NCBI GenBank assembly: GCA_002162815.1
Contig: MAAT01000025.1
Span: 1-64,000, forward strand
Length of the DNA stretch: 64,000 bases
Reading direction: 5' to 3'
From: Gammaproteobacteria bacterium 53_120_T64
Lineage (GTDB): Bacteria; Pseudomonadota; Gammaproteobacteria; Pseudomonadales; Porticoccaceae
The position numbers and the translations under genes are program-made. Positions 9,789-19,688 of this stretch are shown one piece after another. A model generated the notes under the pieces. It made no database searches, was not told where the DNA came from, and worked only from the letters and a program-made list of their open reading frames with translations. Numbering within the stretch: the stretch's first letter is position 1; the number at the start of each line of letters is the position of its first letter.

Positions 9789-10982
9789 ATGAAAATATCC
9801 ATATTTGGTACTGGCTATGTCGGCCTTGTTACTGGGGCCTGCCTGGCTGAAGTTGGCCACGATGTGATTTGTATGGATGTCGACCAGGGCAAAATCGACC
9901 AGCTCAACAATGGCATTCTGCCTATTTGGGAGGCAGGGCTGGACGACATTGTGCAACGCAACCGCGAGGACGGGCGACTGCGCTTCACCACCGATGCAGA
10001 CCTGGTCGTCGCCCACGGCCTGATCCAGCTCATTGCCGTTGGCACCCCCCCCGATGAAGATGGCTCCGCAGATTTACAGTACGTGCTCGCCGTGGCCAAA
10101 ACTATTGCCGAGCGCATGACGGAACAGCGCATTATTGTCGACAAGTCCACCGTACCGGTCGGCACTGCAGACAAGGTCAAAGCACAGATACAAGCGTCCC
10201 TTCAGGAGCGCGGGCTGGACATCCCTTTCTCCGTTGTCTCCAACCCCGAGTTTCTCAAAGAGGGGGCCGCGATCAATGATTTTATGAAACCCGATCGCAT
10301 AATTATTGGCACCGACTCCCCGGCGGCAGAGGAACTATTGCGTGAACTCTACGAGCCCTTTAATCGCCAGCACGAGCGCACCGTGTTTATGGATATCCGC
10401 TCTGCCGAGCTGACCAAATATGCCGCCAACGCCATGCTCGCCACGAAGATTAGCTTTATGAATGAGCTATCGAATATGGCCGAACTGCTGGGTGCCGATA
10501 TTGAAGCCGGGCGCAAAGGTATGGGTTCAGACCCCCGCATCGGCTATCACTTTATTTACCCCGGTTGCGGCTACGGTGGCTCCTGCTTCCCCAAAGACGT
10601 CAAAGCCCTAGCCCAAACGGCACAACAGCTGGGCTATAATGCCACGCTGTTAAAGTCTGTCGACTAGATGAACGAGCAGCAAAAAACTCGGCTCTTCAAC
10701 AAACTCGCACACTACTTTGGCGGCACTGAACATCTCGCCGGCAACGACAAGCTACAACTGTGTAGCGACAAATACGCCGTATTAAACGACTGCCATGCCC
10801 TGGTTATTTGCACCGAGTGGCAACAATTTCGTGCCCCGGATTTTGATCAAATAGCCTTGCGCTTAAACAATAAAGTGATTATTGATGGTAGTAATCTGTA
10901 TTCACCCGAGCGACTCGAGAAAGATGATTGGGCTTACCACGCCATTGGCCGTGGTAGATCTGAAGTCATAAACCAGGAATAA
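9789..10982 (+). pseudogene. ugd: UDP-glucose 6-dehydrogenase, broken by an amber stop and an internal deletion
   Basis: An intact enzyme oxidises UDP-glucose to UDP-glucuronate. The N-terminal NAD-binding half is well kept: [43 protein letters not shown] and the catalytic Cys in [12 protein letters not shown]. The frame then meets TAG at 10665-10667 (LLKSVD, stop, MNEQQKTRLF) and continues in the same frame to 10982. The continuation jumps from FGGTEHLAG straight to NDKLQLC near 10743. It so lacks roughly 50 residues that normally hold the GLAFKPNTDD-type motif of the UDP-binding domain. The C-terminal remainder (ALVICTEWQQFRAPDF, IDGSNLY) is recognisable. Two independent lesions make it almost certainly non-functional. 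Confidence 0.88.
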
Positions 10983-10990
10983 AGAAACAC

Positions 10991-12043
10991 ATGAAAATAT
11001 TAATTACCGGCACTGCAGGTTTTATTGGCTCCCACCTCGCTCTTAAATTACTGGCGCGCGGCGATGAGGTGGTCGGTCTCGACAATATCAATGACTACTA
11101 CGACCAACGGGTAAAATACGGCCGACTTGAGCGCGCGGGCATTGCCCAGGGTGACATCGCCTATAACCACTGCATTGGCAGCAGCAAGCACCCCAACTAC
11201 CAGTTTATAAAGCTCAACCTTGAAGATGCCGAAAACCTGGATACCCTGTTTGCCGAGCAGCAATTCGACGCGGTCTGCAACCTCGCCGCTCAGGCCGGCG
11301 TGCGCTACAGCCTCACCAATCCGCAGGCCTATATCAGCAGTAATATTGTCGGCTTTTGTAATATTCTCGAATGCTGTCGCCACAACGGCGTGAAAAAGCT
11401 CAGCTACGCCAGCAGCTCTTCGGTTTATGGTTTAAACGAGGCCCAGCCCTTTTCGACCTCGGCCAATGTCGACCACCCCATCAGCCTCTATGCCGCCAGT
11501 AAAAAGTCCAATGAACTGATGGCCCATACCTATTCCCACCTCTATCAGCTGCCCACCACCGGCCTACGCTTTTTTACGGTGTACGGGCCATGGGGTCGGC
11601 CCGATATGGCGCTGTACCTGTTCACTAAAGCCATTCTTGAAGGCAAGCCCATCGACGTGTTCAACCACGGTGAAATGCAACGGGACTTTACCTATATCGA
11701 TGATATTGTTGAAGGCATTACCCGCGTGATCGACAACCCACCGCAGGGCAATACCACCTGGGACGGAATGAATCCCGACCCCTCCAGCTCACCCGCACCC
11801 TACAAAATCTATAACATCGGCAATAACAACCCGGTGCGTCTGATGGATTTTATCGCCGCCCTCGAAAACAAACTGGGTAAGACCGCGAAAAAGAATATGC
11901 TACCCCTGCAACCCGGTGACGTACCCAGTACCTACGCCGATGTCAGCGACCTGATCAGCGATCTCGACTACCAGCCACAAACCTCTATACAAGAGGGTAT
12001 TAATCGCTTCGTCGACTGGTATACAGAGTTTTTTGACTGCTAA
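10991..12043 (+). CDS. UDP-glucuronate 4-epimerase-like NAD-dependent epimerase
   Basis: This SDR enzyme probably converts UDP-glucuronate to UDP-galacturonate. It has the GTAGFIGSH nucleotide-binding loop at residues 7-15, the SSSVYG serine segment, the catalytic YAASKKSNE (YxxxK), and [15 protein letters not shown]. The long loop [16 protein letters not shown] is typical of the UDP-GlcA 4-epimerases (LpsL/Cap1J type). The length of 350 residues is normal, and it starts eight bases after the ugd remnant. Its expected substrate source, Ugd, is broken next door, so it depends on another dehydrogenase or is now idle. Confidence 0.9.
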   Translation: MKILITGTAGFIGSHLALKLLARGDEVVGLDNINDYYDQRVKYGRLERAGIAQGDIAYNHCIGSSKHPNYQFIKLNLEDAENLDTLFAEQQFDAVCNLAAQAGVRYSLTNPQAYISSNIVGFCNILECCRHNGVKKLSYASSSSVYGLNEAQPFSTSANVDHPISLYAASKKSNELMAHTYSHLYQLPTTGLRFFTVYGPWGRPDMALYLFTKAILEGKPIDVFNHGEMQRDFTYIDDIVEGITRVIDNPPQGNTTWDGMNPDPSSSPAPYKIYNIGNNNPVRLMDFIAALENKLGKTAKKNMLPLQPGDVPSTYADVSDLISDLDYQPQTSIQEGINRFVDWYTEFFDC

Positions 12044-12073
12044 AAAGGCGGTACTTGGCGCGGAGTAAACGTC

Positions 12074-14215
12074 TTAATCTAAATAGCTAAAATCGACGTC
12101 CTGCATTTTCTTACGGTACTCCTCCGTCACATGCCGGGCTTCATTGCTATTGGCAATGGCGATGGGTTTAATCATCACCACCAGCTCGGTTTTACTACTA
12201 ATTTTTTCTGTGCCACCGAACAAAAAACCCAGCACGGGAATATCTTTTAAGAAGGGAATGCCACGGTTTGCACCCTGTTTATTCTCACGAATCAAGCCAC
12301 CCAGGACGATCGTTTCGCCGCTTTGCACGGCGACACTGGTGGTAATTTCACGCTGGATAATCGTCGGCGAATCGATGCCCGAGCTATCGGTCTGATTCAC
12401 ATCATCGACCCGCTGGGTGATATCCATAATCACCATGCCCCCGGCATTCACCCGGGGTGTCACCTCTAGGGTAACACCGGTATCGCGGTATTGAATTTGA
12501 CTGGTGGTATTGAGGTCATCCGAAGCGGTGTTGGTGGTTTCCGAGGTGCGAATGGGCACCTGATCGCCGACACGGATCGTCGCCGTATGGTTGTCGAGCA
12601 CCATCAATGAGGGCGACGACAGTACATTGAGACGTGAGTCCCCCGCCACCGCATTTAATACCGCTCGGGTGCCCGCCCCATCGAATAGGGCATAGGTAAA
12701 ATCAGCCGGGCTGAAAACACCATTCAAGGCGCCACCAACAACACCGTTGGCCGGTATATTTAAGCCACCCACACCGTTAAATTTACCGTGACTATTTTTA
12801 AAAAACCACTGCAAGCCGTATTTCAATTCATTATCGAGGCTCACCTCTACGATGGAGGCCTCAACCAGTACCTGCAAGGGCAGTACATCTAGTTTTTTTA
12901 GTGCCTTTTCAATACCTTTGTAATCCGCCGGAGAGCAGGAAATCACCAGGGCGTTATTCTCCACATCGGCAATGATTGTCACCTCGCCGACATTCAGTAA
13001 ACGCGCATTGTCACCACCTCTCACCTTAGCGCTTGAGCTCTTGGCAGCCTTTTTTATATTTGTTGGACTCGCCCTGCCTCCCTCGCGCACCGCCCGACTC
13101 AATTCGGTTTTGCGTTGGCTGGCAAATAATTGCCCGAGAATATCCGACAGGTTTTCGGCTCGGCCATTCTGCACGTGGTAGACATACATATTGGCGCCAT
13201 TGCCATTTTCCGCCTGATCAAGTCGTCGTATCCAGGTTTCGGCAGCCCGTAAATAGTTCTTTTGCCCAGTGATCACTAAAATCGCATTGAGCCTTTCCAT
13301 CTCGATAAAATTCACCAAGCCGGCCAATGGGCCCTCCGACTCGTCACCAAAAATAGCCTCTAACTCAGTCAGAACAGTCGGCGCATCGACATTCTCCAGG
13401 CGGAAAAAACCCACCGATTTGCCCTGCAATTGATCGACATCGAAAATGCCAATGGTGTGGCGAATATTCGACAATTCACCGTGAGGGCCCGCCAACAATA
13501 AGATATTGCGGTAGTCGTCGACCACCACCTTGGTCTTGCTGGTTTTTACGGTTTCAATAATTTTATTCATTTGCGCCGCGCCGATATATTGCAGGGGCAC
13601 AATCAATACCTGGTAACCCTTTGCCGCATCCAGGCCGGTAGAAGCGGCCAGGCCGGCGGGCACCGTGCCATCGCTCACCGCCAGCACCTCATAGAAGTCG
13701 CGATTTTTGATCAATACCGCCCCGTTAACCTGCAGCAAGCTTTCGAGCGTTGATAATAAAGAGGCCTGGCTAATCGGCCGCGTGGTACGCATCGAAATAT
13801 TGCCATTCACGGCCTCATCGATCATGTAATTTAGCTGCAGAATGTCGCCCAGAATAGTTTTAACGACCTCGCGAATGGGTGAGGCTTCAAAATTCAAGGT
13901 GACATCACCTTCGTCTTCGGTAAAAGCCACCTTGCGTGCGCCACCCTGGTTAATAAAACGTCCATTGCCCAGAAAGGTTTCGCTAGCCGCTGGTGCGGAT
14001 TCAGAACTAATACCAGACTCACTGAAGCCACTCTGTTCGGAGCCCCTCACAGGGGACTCAGCACTAGATGGTGTTGTGGTAATAGTGGCGAATGCTTGCC
14101 CGACCTCGGCCTGTTCTTTTGATGACCCACCATCGACTCGCGCCACCAGACGCTGCTCGGCACAGGCACCGAGTAATAGCAGCGCACAAAGCGCCAAGCT
14201 ACAAGAGTATTTCAT
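12074..14215 (-). CDS. gspD: Type II secretion system secretin GspD
   Basis: GspD forms the outer-membrane pore of the type II system. From ATG 14215 it is 713 residues. It begins with a lipoprotein signal (MKYSCSLALCALLLLGAC, lipobox LGAC), unlike secretins that use a plain Sec signal. The N domains follow (VTLNFEASPIREVVKTILGD, then repeated N1-N3 modules). The secretin core contains VGDQVPIRTSET, QYRDTGVTLEVTPRVN, SGETIVLGGLI and GIPFLKDIPVLGFLFGG. The frame also allows GTG at 14260, which has an AGGA upstream, but the lipobox position favours 14215. It is the last gene of the gsp operon, as in Xanthomonas xps. Confidence 0.93.
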   Translation of the reverse strand: MKYSCSLALCALLLLGACAEQRLVARVDGGSSKEQAEVGQAFATITTTPSSAESPVRGSEQSGFSESGISSESAPAASETFLGNGRFINQGGARKVAFTEDEGDVTLNFEASPIREVVKTILGDILQLNYMIDEAVNGNISMRTTRPISQASLLSTLESLLQVNGAVLIKNRDFYEVLAVSDGTVPAGLAASTGLDAAKGYQVLIVPLQYIGAAQMNKIIETVKTSKTKVVVDDYRNILLLAGPHGELSNIRHTIGIFDVDQLQGKSVGFFRLENVDAPTVLTELEAIFGDESEGPLAGLVNFIEMERLNAILVITGQKNYLRAAETWIRRLDQAENGNGANMYVYHVQNGRAENLSDILGQLFASQRKTELSRAVREGGRASPTNIKKAAKSSSAKVRGGDNARLLNVGEVTIIADVENNALVISCSPADYKGIEKALKKLDVLPLQVLVEASIVEVSLDNELKYGLQWFFKNSHGKFNGVGGLNIPANGVVGGALNGVFSPADFTYALFDGAGTRAVLNAVAGDSRLNVLSSPSLMVLDNHTATIRVGDQVPIRTSETTNTASDDLNTTSQIQYRDTGVTLEVTPRVNAGGMVIMDITQRVDDVNQTDSSGIDSPTIIQREITTSVAVQSGETIVLGGLIRENKQGANRGIPFLKDIPVLGFLFGGTEKISSKTELVVMIKPIAIANSNEARHVTEEYRKKMQDVDFSYLD

Positions 14216-14310
14216 TCGGCCCCAAATGTTTGTCATACCGCCATACCCTATTCTGTTCACGTCGCTCTATTTCCTATCGTTAATCAGCAGTCAGTGCACG
14301 CTGACAGACA

Positions 14311-14961
14311 TTACTTTGCCCGTATACCTGTGCTGTTTGACTGTTGTTCCATTTTATTGGGCGCAATTGCTGGCGCTTTTTTCAGCGGAACTCTACTATT
14401 TTTCATCTCGCTAACACTGCGAGTGAGTGAGCGCCCGCGCTGACGGATTGATCTTTTAGAATTTTTCTTTGGCTCACTCACCAATAAATTCAAAATATCC
14501 TGCTCACCATCCTTATTGAAGGTGACCTGATTGGCGCTAATACTCTCGATTCGCCATTCATCCAGCGACATGCCGAGTTCCAATTTCAAACGTCCCTGCC
14601 CTTTTTTTTCACTAAACATGGCGTAACTTTGTGCCGACGTTTTCACCACGCCCACCAACAACCAATGTTCCGAAGCCTTACCCCGTGTCACTGTTGTTGA
14701 GGGCTGTACAGGATCCTTGGGCTTTCTATCGGGGCTGAATAAGGCGCGCTCAACAAGTTCAGCGTATTCACCTTGCGGCAATAACTGCTCGGGATTGAGC
14801 CCTTCAAAACTTGGCAAGGTAGCCGAGCCCTGGCGTTGGCTGACTCCGTCTAATACCGCCAATAGGGCCGCTTCCAGTAACAACAATAAGAATAAAACAA
14901 TGGCGCTATAGCGCAGGGCCCTGGCCAATGAACTTGGGGCTAAGGGCAAGGGCTGGATCAT
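14311..14961 (-). CDS. Type II secretion protein of the GspC/XpsN type
   Basis: This is the inner-membrane component that links the platform to the secretin. The 216-residue protein has one TM helix (about 16-36, ALRYSAIVLFLLLLLEAALL) and a periplasmic homology-region-like domain about 60-165 (LFSPDRKP, HWLLVGVVKT, YAMFSE, LELGMSLDEWRIESI). The last 50 residues are strongly basic and low in complexity (KKNSKRSIRQRGRSLTRS), with no PDZ or coiled coil. Its place between gspM and gspD matches XpsN, the GspC counterpart of Xanthomonas. The start overlaps gspM by four bases (ATGA). Confidence 0.8.
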   Translation of the reverse strand: MIQPLPLAPSSLARALRYSAIVLFLLLLLEAALLAVLDGVSQRQGSATLPSFEGLNPEQLLPQGEYAELVERALFSPDRKPKDPVQPSTTVTRGKASEHWLLVGVVKTSAQSYAMFSEKKGQGRLKLELGMSLDEWRIESISANQVTFNKDGEQDILNLLVSEPKKNSKRSIRQRGRSLTRSVSEMKNSRVPLKKAPAIAPNKMEQQSNSTGIRAK

Positions 14962-15563
14962 TGATTTGCCCCTATGTAGGCACTGATATCCAGGCGAATA
15001 TCAAGGCTATTACGTCGCGCTAATATCGAATTGGGCCGAGCACGCAGCCGGCGCTTATTGCGTGCTGTGCTGCGGCGACTCGCCGCCACAGTCAAACTGT
15101 CGACAAAAACCATCGGCCGAGCGCTTTCCAGAGCATAGAGAATATCGCTCAAATTCTGTGCCTCGCCGGTTAAATGAGCGCGCAAGCCAATCGCTCGTGT
15201 ACCCGGTAAATTTGCCGCCTCATACTCCTGCACGCTGATCAGCTGTCCACCGCTATCGGCAACGATCTCTCCCATAAACTCACGTAAATCCGCTGCGGCC
15301 AATGCTGGTTTACTCGCTGTAAAGAGCAGCGCTTGATCACCACTCAGCAAACCGAGGCGCACCAGCTCTTCGTCAATCGCACCTTCATTGGCGAGCAGGG
15401 CTCGATTGCCCATTAATTGTCGTTGTAGCATTTCCACCCGCGTCTGGCGCTGAGTAATCTGATGTAGCCAGGGCAGCGCCGCATAAACGCCGAGACTAGC
15501 CACTAGTAGCACTAATAAGCCAATCGCAACGGTGCGGCGCAGTGCCAGAGGCCATTCATTCAT
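14958..15563 (-). CDS. gspM: Type II secretion system protein GspM (PilO-like)
   Basis: This inner-membrane platform protein pairs with GspL. From ATG 15563 the product is 201 residues: a short cytoplasmic stretch, a TM helix (TVAIGLLVLLVASLGVYAAL), a coiled region and a periplasmic ferredoxin-like domain as in PilO/GspMb. The frame is open to an ATG at 15620, but only 15563 has a G-rich ribosome site (GGGG about nine bases upstream). That start also gives the tight eight-base overlap with gspL. It ends with ISAYIGANQ and overlaps the next gene by four bases. Confidence 0.85.
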   Translation of the reverse strand: MNEWPLALRRTVAIGLLVLLVASLGVYAALPWLHQITQRQTRVEMLQRQLMGNRALLANEGAIDEELVRLGLLSGDQALLFTASKPALAAADLREFMGEIVADSGGQLISVQEYEAANLPGTRAIGLRAHLTGEAQNLSDILYALESARPMVFVDSLTVAASRRSTARNKRRLRARPNSILARRNSLDIRLDISAYIGANQ

Positions 15564-16815
15564 CAATAGTTGCCCCGGCCGCCAACTGCGCTGCTCCCCG
15601 TGCTTCAAGTACAGAGACATGCGGCGATATTACTGGCTTATCAGACACCTTCATTTTAATTTGGAAGCGCTCTTTACCGCTGCGCGAATTACGTGTCACC
15701 GACGAGGCAAACTTAACCTGATAAAAAACGGCCCCGGATTCAAGTTTTTCAATCAGGTCGGAGGATTTATCGGATTCACCGTCAATTTCCAGTGAGGAAT
15801 CGCGCAGGGTCAATCGAGTCAACCAGGTATTGTCGGGGATAAGCCGAGTGAGCTCATGCAAGATAATTATTTTTTCTAATTCACTATTTTTTCGTTGTAC
15901 CAGGGCATCACGTATATCCAGGGCCTCCACCATACGCGCCTGCTTGGCCCTGACAGCCCTACTCTGCTCCTGTAGTGCCGAGAGCTCTATGCTCAAGCCC
16001 TCAATTTGTTTTTCATAGTGCCAGACTGGCAGGATTAATACCGCCAGCAATAACACCCCAGCCAGAGCTGCCAGCAGCTGATTGCCACGGTTCCAGAGTT
16101 TTTCTTTTTGCGGACGCCGGTCGGCTGGCAGTAGATCGGCGGTAGCAGCACTGGGGCCTGGACTTGAGCTCTGTGCCTGGCGCCCCACTTCTGTCACACC
16201 CAGGCCCAGCTCCTCACACTGCGCCAACACACCCTCGAGCACCGACCTTTCGAGACACATCAAGCGCAGGCTGAGCATCGCTGTCTGGGTGTTTTTTTGC
16301 AGGATTTCATAAGCGTAACAGACATTGTTTTTCGCAAAGGGCGTGAGTCGATCAATCTCATGAGCCAGTACACTGGCAATATCGTCGTCGCTGACCAGGG
16401 GCAAGCTAATATCGCGGATCAACAAATATTCATCGGCCAGCTCCAGTACAACACGCCGGCGGCTGATGTTTTCCAAGGCGGAAATATTCGCCATCAATGT
16501 TTTAGTAGTCGACGCATCACTCTCAAGAGTGGCATCCGGCACACTAACACCCGGTATAAAAAGGCCCGACATGGCAAGCCCAACGACTTCGGCTACAGCG
16601 GTGCTACCCACAGCCTTCTCGCGACCCTGGGTTTCAAGCACCAGCCTTAACTGGTTTTTCTCCAATACAAAGCGGCACAGGGCTGGCTGTCCCGACAGTG
16701 CACGACGCCAGTGCTGGGGCAGAAGCCGGACGAGCTCCGCCAGCCACCAGCTAAAAAAGTCGGCACTGGCCTTGAGAAATTGCTGTTGGCGATGAGCGGG
16801 GATAAATCCTGCCAT
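15556..16815 (-). CDS. gspL: Type II secretion system protein GspL (PilM/PilN-like)
   Basis: GspL docks the ATPase GspE to the membrane platform. The 419-residue product has an N-terminal actin-like cytoplasmic domain (RRVVLELADEYLLIRDISLP, AHEIDRLTPF), a linker, a TM helix about 255-275 (LLAALAGVLLLAVLILPVW), a coiled coil and a periplasmic PilN-like domain (ELTRLIPDNTWLTRLTLRDS). This is the split PilM-PilN arrangement seen in XpsL-type proteins. It starts two bases after the gspK TAG stop. Confidence 0.9.
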   Translation of the reverse strand: MAGFIPAHRQQQFLKASADFFSWWLAELVRLLPQHWRRALSGQPALCRFVLEKNQLRLVLETQGREKAVGSTAVAEVVGLAMSGLFIPGVSVPDATLESDASTTKTLMANISALENISRRRVVLELADEYLLIRDISLPLVSDDDIASVLAHEIDRLTPFAKNNVCYAYEILQKNTQTAMLSLRLMCLERSVLEGVLAQCEELGLGVTEVGRQAQSSSPGPSAATADLLPADRRPQKEKLWNRGNQLLAALAGVLLLAVLILPVWHYEKQIEGLSIELSALQEQSRAVRAKQARMVEALDIRDALVQRKNSELEKIIILHELTRLIPDNTWLTRLTLRDSSLEIDGESDKSSDLIEKLESGAVFYQVKFASSVTRNSRSGKERFQIKMKVSDKPVISPHVSVLEARGAAQLAAGATIDE

Positions 16816-16817
16816 TG

Positions 16818-17843
16818 CTATTTGTCTTCTACATCCATATCAGTTCCTTCCGTTGTTTGCGCAGCTCTTTCCACAACTCCATTCCCAGTATAAGAGCTCA
16901 AGGCATAGTCTTGGGAATCGAGCCTTTTTAAGCGAGTTTGACCTTCGTTTTCGAGTAATTCAAAAACCCTGCTGACACCCGCTCGAGCACCCTGCTCGGT
17001 TGTCGCCAGTGCCGAAAACGTAAAAATAGCGCCCCCCTCTTGTGCTACATAGCTCTGCTCAATGACCGGCACCGGTGGTGCGAGTAAGTCCGAGCGATGG
17101 GTGCGCCGCCGCTCCTTAATATAGTGCTCCAGGCCGGCAACCTCCGCATCGCTAACCGCCAACAATACCAATAATGGGGCAACTTTGGGATTGATACCTT
17201 GATTTTTTGAATAAACCGTCACAGAGGAAGCAATTTGCTGATATATCGCTTCACTCATGCCCAGCACCTTGCGCAGCTCGGTAACATGGGTAAACGCCCT
17301 GTCACCGGCTCCCGCAGGCAAACCTGCCGCAAAATAATCCTCATCCTCAGCACCGTGCAAGCGTGTCAGTTCATCTTCATCGCGCCAATCGGCGATGGCC
17401 CCAGCCAGTGCCGCACTGCGCTCGGGTGACAAGTCAAGGGCGCTAAATAAGCGTGCCAGCAGGGCCTCGTCGGCCTGGTTAATATCAATCTTGCCACTCT
17501 CATTCCAGACACTGAGCTCTACCTCACCTTGCCTGAAAGACAAAGAATATGCTTCGCCATCTGCCAGTAAACGCTCTTCATCTCTGGCCACCAATAAATT
17601 GGCCAGGGCCAGCTGCACAGCGCCCTCGGCTAAGTGCCGCGCCTGGGTCGCCCCGCTTAGCTGTCGCGCCACCAGGGCACCGTTCCTACTAACTTTCGAG
17701 AGACCCAGAGCCAGCACGCCCAGCAGCACAATAAACCACAGCACCAATATCAATGCCACACCACGCTGAAGTCGAGGCGAGCCCAACGGCGCGCGGTGCC
17801 AAGATAATAAACAGGGCTGTTTATTGAGCTCCGGCCGGCTCAA
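16818..17843 (-). CDS. gspK: Type II secretion minor pseudopilin GspK
   Basis: GspK caps the pseudopilus tip together with GspI and GspJ. The 341-residue protein has a prepilin-like leader ending QRGVALILVLWFIVLLGVLA. As in other GspK proteins, the residue at +5 is not the usual Glu. A SAM-like domain with INQADEALLARLF and ADWRDEDELTRLHGAEDEDY follows, the latter a GspK calcium-site region. It overlaps gspJ by four bases and ends with TAG. Confidence 0.92.
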   Translation of the reverse strand: MSRPELNKQPCLLSWHRAPLGSPRLQRGVALILVLWFIVLLGVLALGLSKVSRNGALVARQLSGATQARHLAEGAVQLALANLLVARDEERLLADGEAYSLSFRQGEVELSVWNESGKIDINQADEALLARLFSALDLSPERSAALAGAIADWRDEDELTRLHGAEDEDYFAAGLPAGAGDRAFTHVTELRKVLGMSEAIYQQIASSVTVYSKNQGINPKVAPLLVLLAVSDAEVAGLEHYIKERRRTHRSDLLAPPVPVIEQSYVAQEGGAIFTFSALATTEQGARAGVSRVFELLENEGQTRLKRLDSQDYALSSYTGNGVVERAAQTTEGTDMDVEDK

Positions 17844-18562
17844 AACTGCAGCTCCGGTGTAGCCTCGGTATCGGAGCCGAGGGCATCAACGGCGTGACTC
17901 AGCGCCAGCACCATCGCCGGCCATACCTGGTAAACATCCGACTCGAGGGGCGTCATCTGCAAGCGCAGTAATTGCGGCACTGCCGGGGCCGATAATTGCT
18001 CGGCCAACCATGTGTCGCGCCACTGCACCTCCTCCCCCTCACTAGCGCCAAAATAGGCCAGTGTTAGAGCATCGATATGCGCCGCTAACACCAGGCGTTG
18101 GCTCACCCCGCCCTCGCTGGAGATGCTGGAATCTCCGTCCCAGGACAGTTCGAGCGCAGGGTCAAAGGCTTGATAGTCGAGCACTAAGACCTCTTGTTGA
18201 TAGTTTTCATCCCAGGTGATTTTTAGTGTCCACCAGTAGAGCTCGCCATCGTTAAAAAAGCGCGGGAAGGGCGCAACGTAATGTAGGTAATCTCGCCCGC
18301 CCAAAAAGCTATCGACTCTCTCCCCGGAACTGAGTTTGATTTTTTCAAAGTGAGCGGCACTTAAATGACGCCGCAACACCTGGCTGAGAAGGAACTGTTT
18401 TTCGGCCGCATCCTGGCGGGCGGTGACGCTGCGCCAGGTCTGAGAGGTCAGGCGCAGGGCGCCAAGTAGTAAGAGTGAAATCATCGCCATAATGACAATG
18501 GCAATCTGCAGTTCTACCAGGGTAAAACCCCGGCTTTTACCAGCCCTATGCAAGCGACTCAC
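17840..18562 (-). CDS. gspJ: Type II secretion minor pseudopilin GspJ
   Basis: This 240-residue prepilin-like protein has a short basic leader and the cleavage/methylation site SRGFTLVELQIAIVIMAMIS, with Glu at +5. A soluble domain with TLKITWDENYQQEVLVLDY follows. It is a tip component of the pseudopilus. It overlaps gspI and gspK by four bases each, showing tight translational coupling. Confidence 0.92.
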   Translation of the reverse strand: MSRLHRAGKSRGFTLVELQIAIVIMAMISLLLLGALRLTSQTWRSVTARQDAAEKQFLLSQVLRRHLSAAHFEKIKLSSGERVDSFLGGRDYLHYVAPFPRFFNDGELYWWTLKITWDENYQQEVLVLDYQAFDPALELSWDGDSSISSEGGVSQRLVLAAHIDALTLAYFGASEGEEVQWRDTWLAEQLSAPAVPQLLRLQMTPLESDVYQVWPAMVLALSHAVDALGSDTEATPELQF

Positions 18563-19059
18563 CGCTCGGTCTCGTCATCGGCTCTCAGTTGCAAGCTGGA
18601 TAATTGATACTCGCGTTTATGGGTACTGCCCCAGAATACAGTGACCTCGAGTTGGAACAGCTGGTAAGCCGCCAGAGGATGATTGGCCACCGCCGCGGGT
18701 AGCACCGGATCACTGGCACTGCTGCGATAGGGGTAGGCCTCCGCAACCCAGTCAAAGCCCGCCTCCAGGCTTCCCGTCTTTAGATAGGTCGCCGAACCTT
18801 TCAGTACGCGCAGCTCGGCCATCTTCGATTCGGCAATTTGCAGGGCGGTGTAGTAATCACTGCTGACCGCCGCCACCCGGGTGGAACCGGCGAGAATACG
18901 CATAATCACGGTCATGCAAATGACCAGAATAGACAGGGCGACAACCACTTCCAGCAAGGTAAAACCGCGCTCAGCAGGTAGCAAGCGAAGTGAATTCGAC
19001 GCCCTGCTGCGGACCTGAAGCCCCGTCCCCAGGCAGTGGCGAGAGGGCCATAAGCTCAC
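18559..19059 (-). CDS. gspI: Type II secretion minor pseudopilin GspI
   Basis: The 166-residue protein carries a longer leader of about 30 residues and then ERGFTLLEVVVALSILVICM, the prepilin site with Glu at +5. YYTALQIAESKMAELR follows, a typical GspI helix. It nucleates the pseudopilus tip. Both ends overlap neighbouring genes by four bases. The long leader could mean that translation begins at an internal codon, but the overlap with gspH supports the start at 19059. Confidence 0.9.
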   Translation of the reverse strand: MSLWPSRHCLGTGLQVRSRASNSLRLLPAERGFTLLEVVVALSILVICMTVIMRILAGSTRVAAVSSDYYTALQIAESKMAELRVLKGSATYLKTGSLEAGFDWVAEAYPYRSSASDPVLPAAVANHPLAAYQLFQLEVTVFWGSTHKREYQLSSLQLRADDETER

Positions 19060-19616
19060 GGTAACGGCCCCTCCACAATTGGTGCAAATTGCCTACGCTC
19101 GGCCAAACTCACCTCTCCACTCAGCCAAGCAATATGAATATAGCGCACATTCTCAGCCAAGCTCAGTTCGAGCATGGCGCCAGAAGAACTGCCGTCGGGG
19201 TAGAAAGCCAGACGCTGATTGCCGATGTCTGGCAGCGGCGCTGGCAACAAGAGTCCAGGCAAGTCATCACCGACACCCTCAGCACCGGCGGCATGGAAAA
19301 CGAGATTCATGCCCTCCTCTAGTCTCACGGACTCACCATCAACACGATAGGCAGACTGCCCGTCGACAAAACTCAGGGTAATGATTTTGCCCTCGGTAAT
19401 GGCTGTGCCGCGCAGCACACGCAATTCGGCAATCAGGGCTCGGCTCTGGGTTTTCAGTTTCGCGCTATCTAAACTACCACCGAGCCCCGGGGCGACCAGT
19501 ACCGCGATGATACCCAGTAAAACCAACACCACCAAAAGCTCGAGTAGGGTAAAACCCACCTCACCGGCCCTTGCAGTCGAGCTAGGCCTCGAATCAGATA
19601 TCAAGGAGATAGCCAT
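19056..19616 (-). CDS. gspH: Type II secretion pseudopilin GspH
   Basis: The 186-residue pseudopilin has the site GEVGFTLLELLVVLVLLGII with Glu at +5. A GspH-type soluble domain follows, with QSRALIAELRVLRGTAITEG and FYPDGSSSGAMLELS, the latter a conserved GspH C-terminal motif. It is a minor subunit below the tip complex. A 72-base gap separates it from gspG, and it overlaps gspI by four bases. Confidence 0.91.
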   Translation of the reverse strand: MAISLISDSRPSSTARAGEVGFTLLELLVVLVLLGIIAVLVAPGLGGSLDSAKLKTQSRALIAELRVLRGTAITEGKIITLSFVDGQSAYRVDGESVRLEEGMNLVFHAAGAEGVGDDLPGLLLPAPLPDIGNQRLAFYPDGSSSGAMLELSLAENVRYIHIAWLSGEVSLAERRQFAPIVEGPLP

Positions 19617-19688
19617 AGCCAGCTAAGCACCCGCGAACAGGGAAGCCGCGAACAATGTTAGCCAGCAATCAACGGGGCGCAGGCGCAA

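Noticed and set aside
2568-17843. Genome-wide reassignment of TAG to a sense codon.
   Set aside because: TAG is used as an ordinary stop by the nitronate monooxygenase gene and gspK, where reading through would run into unrelated sequence.
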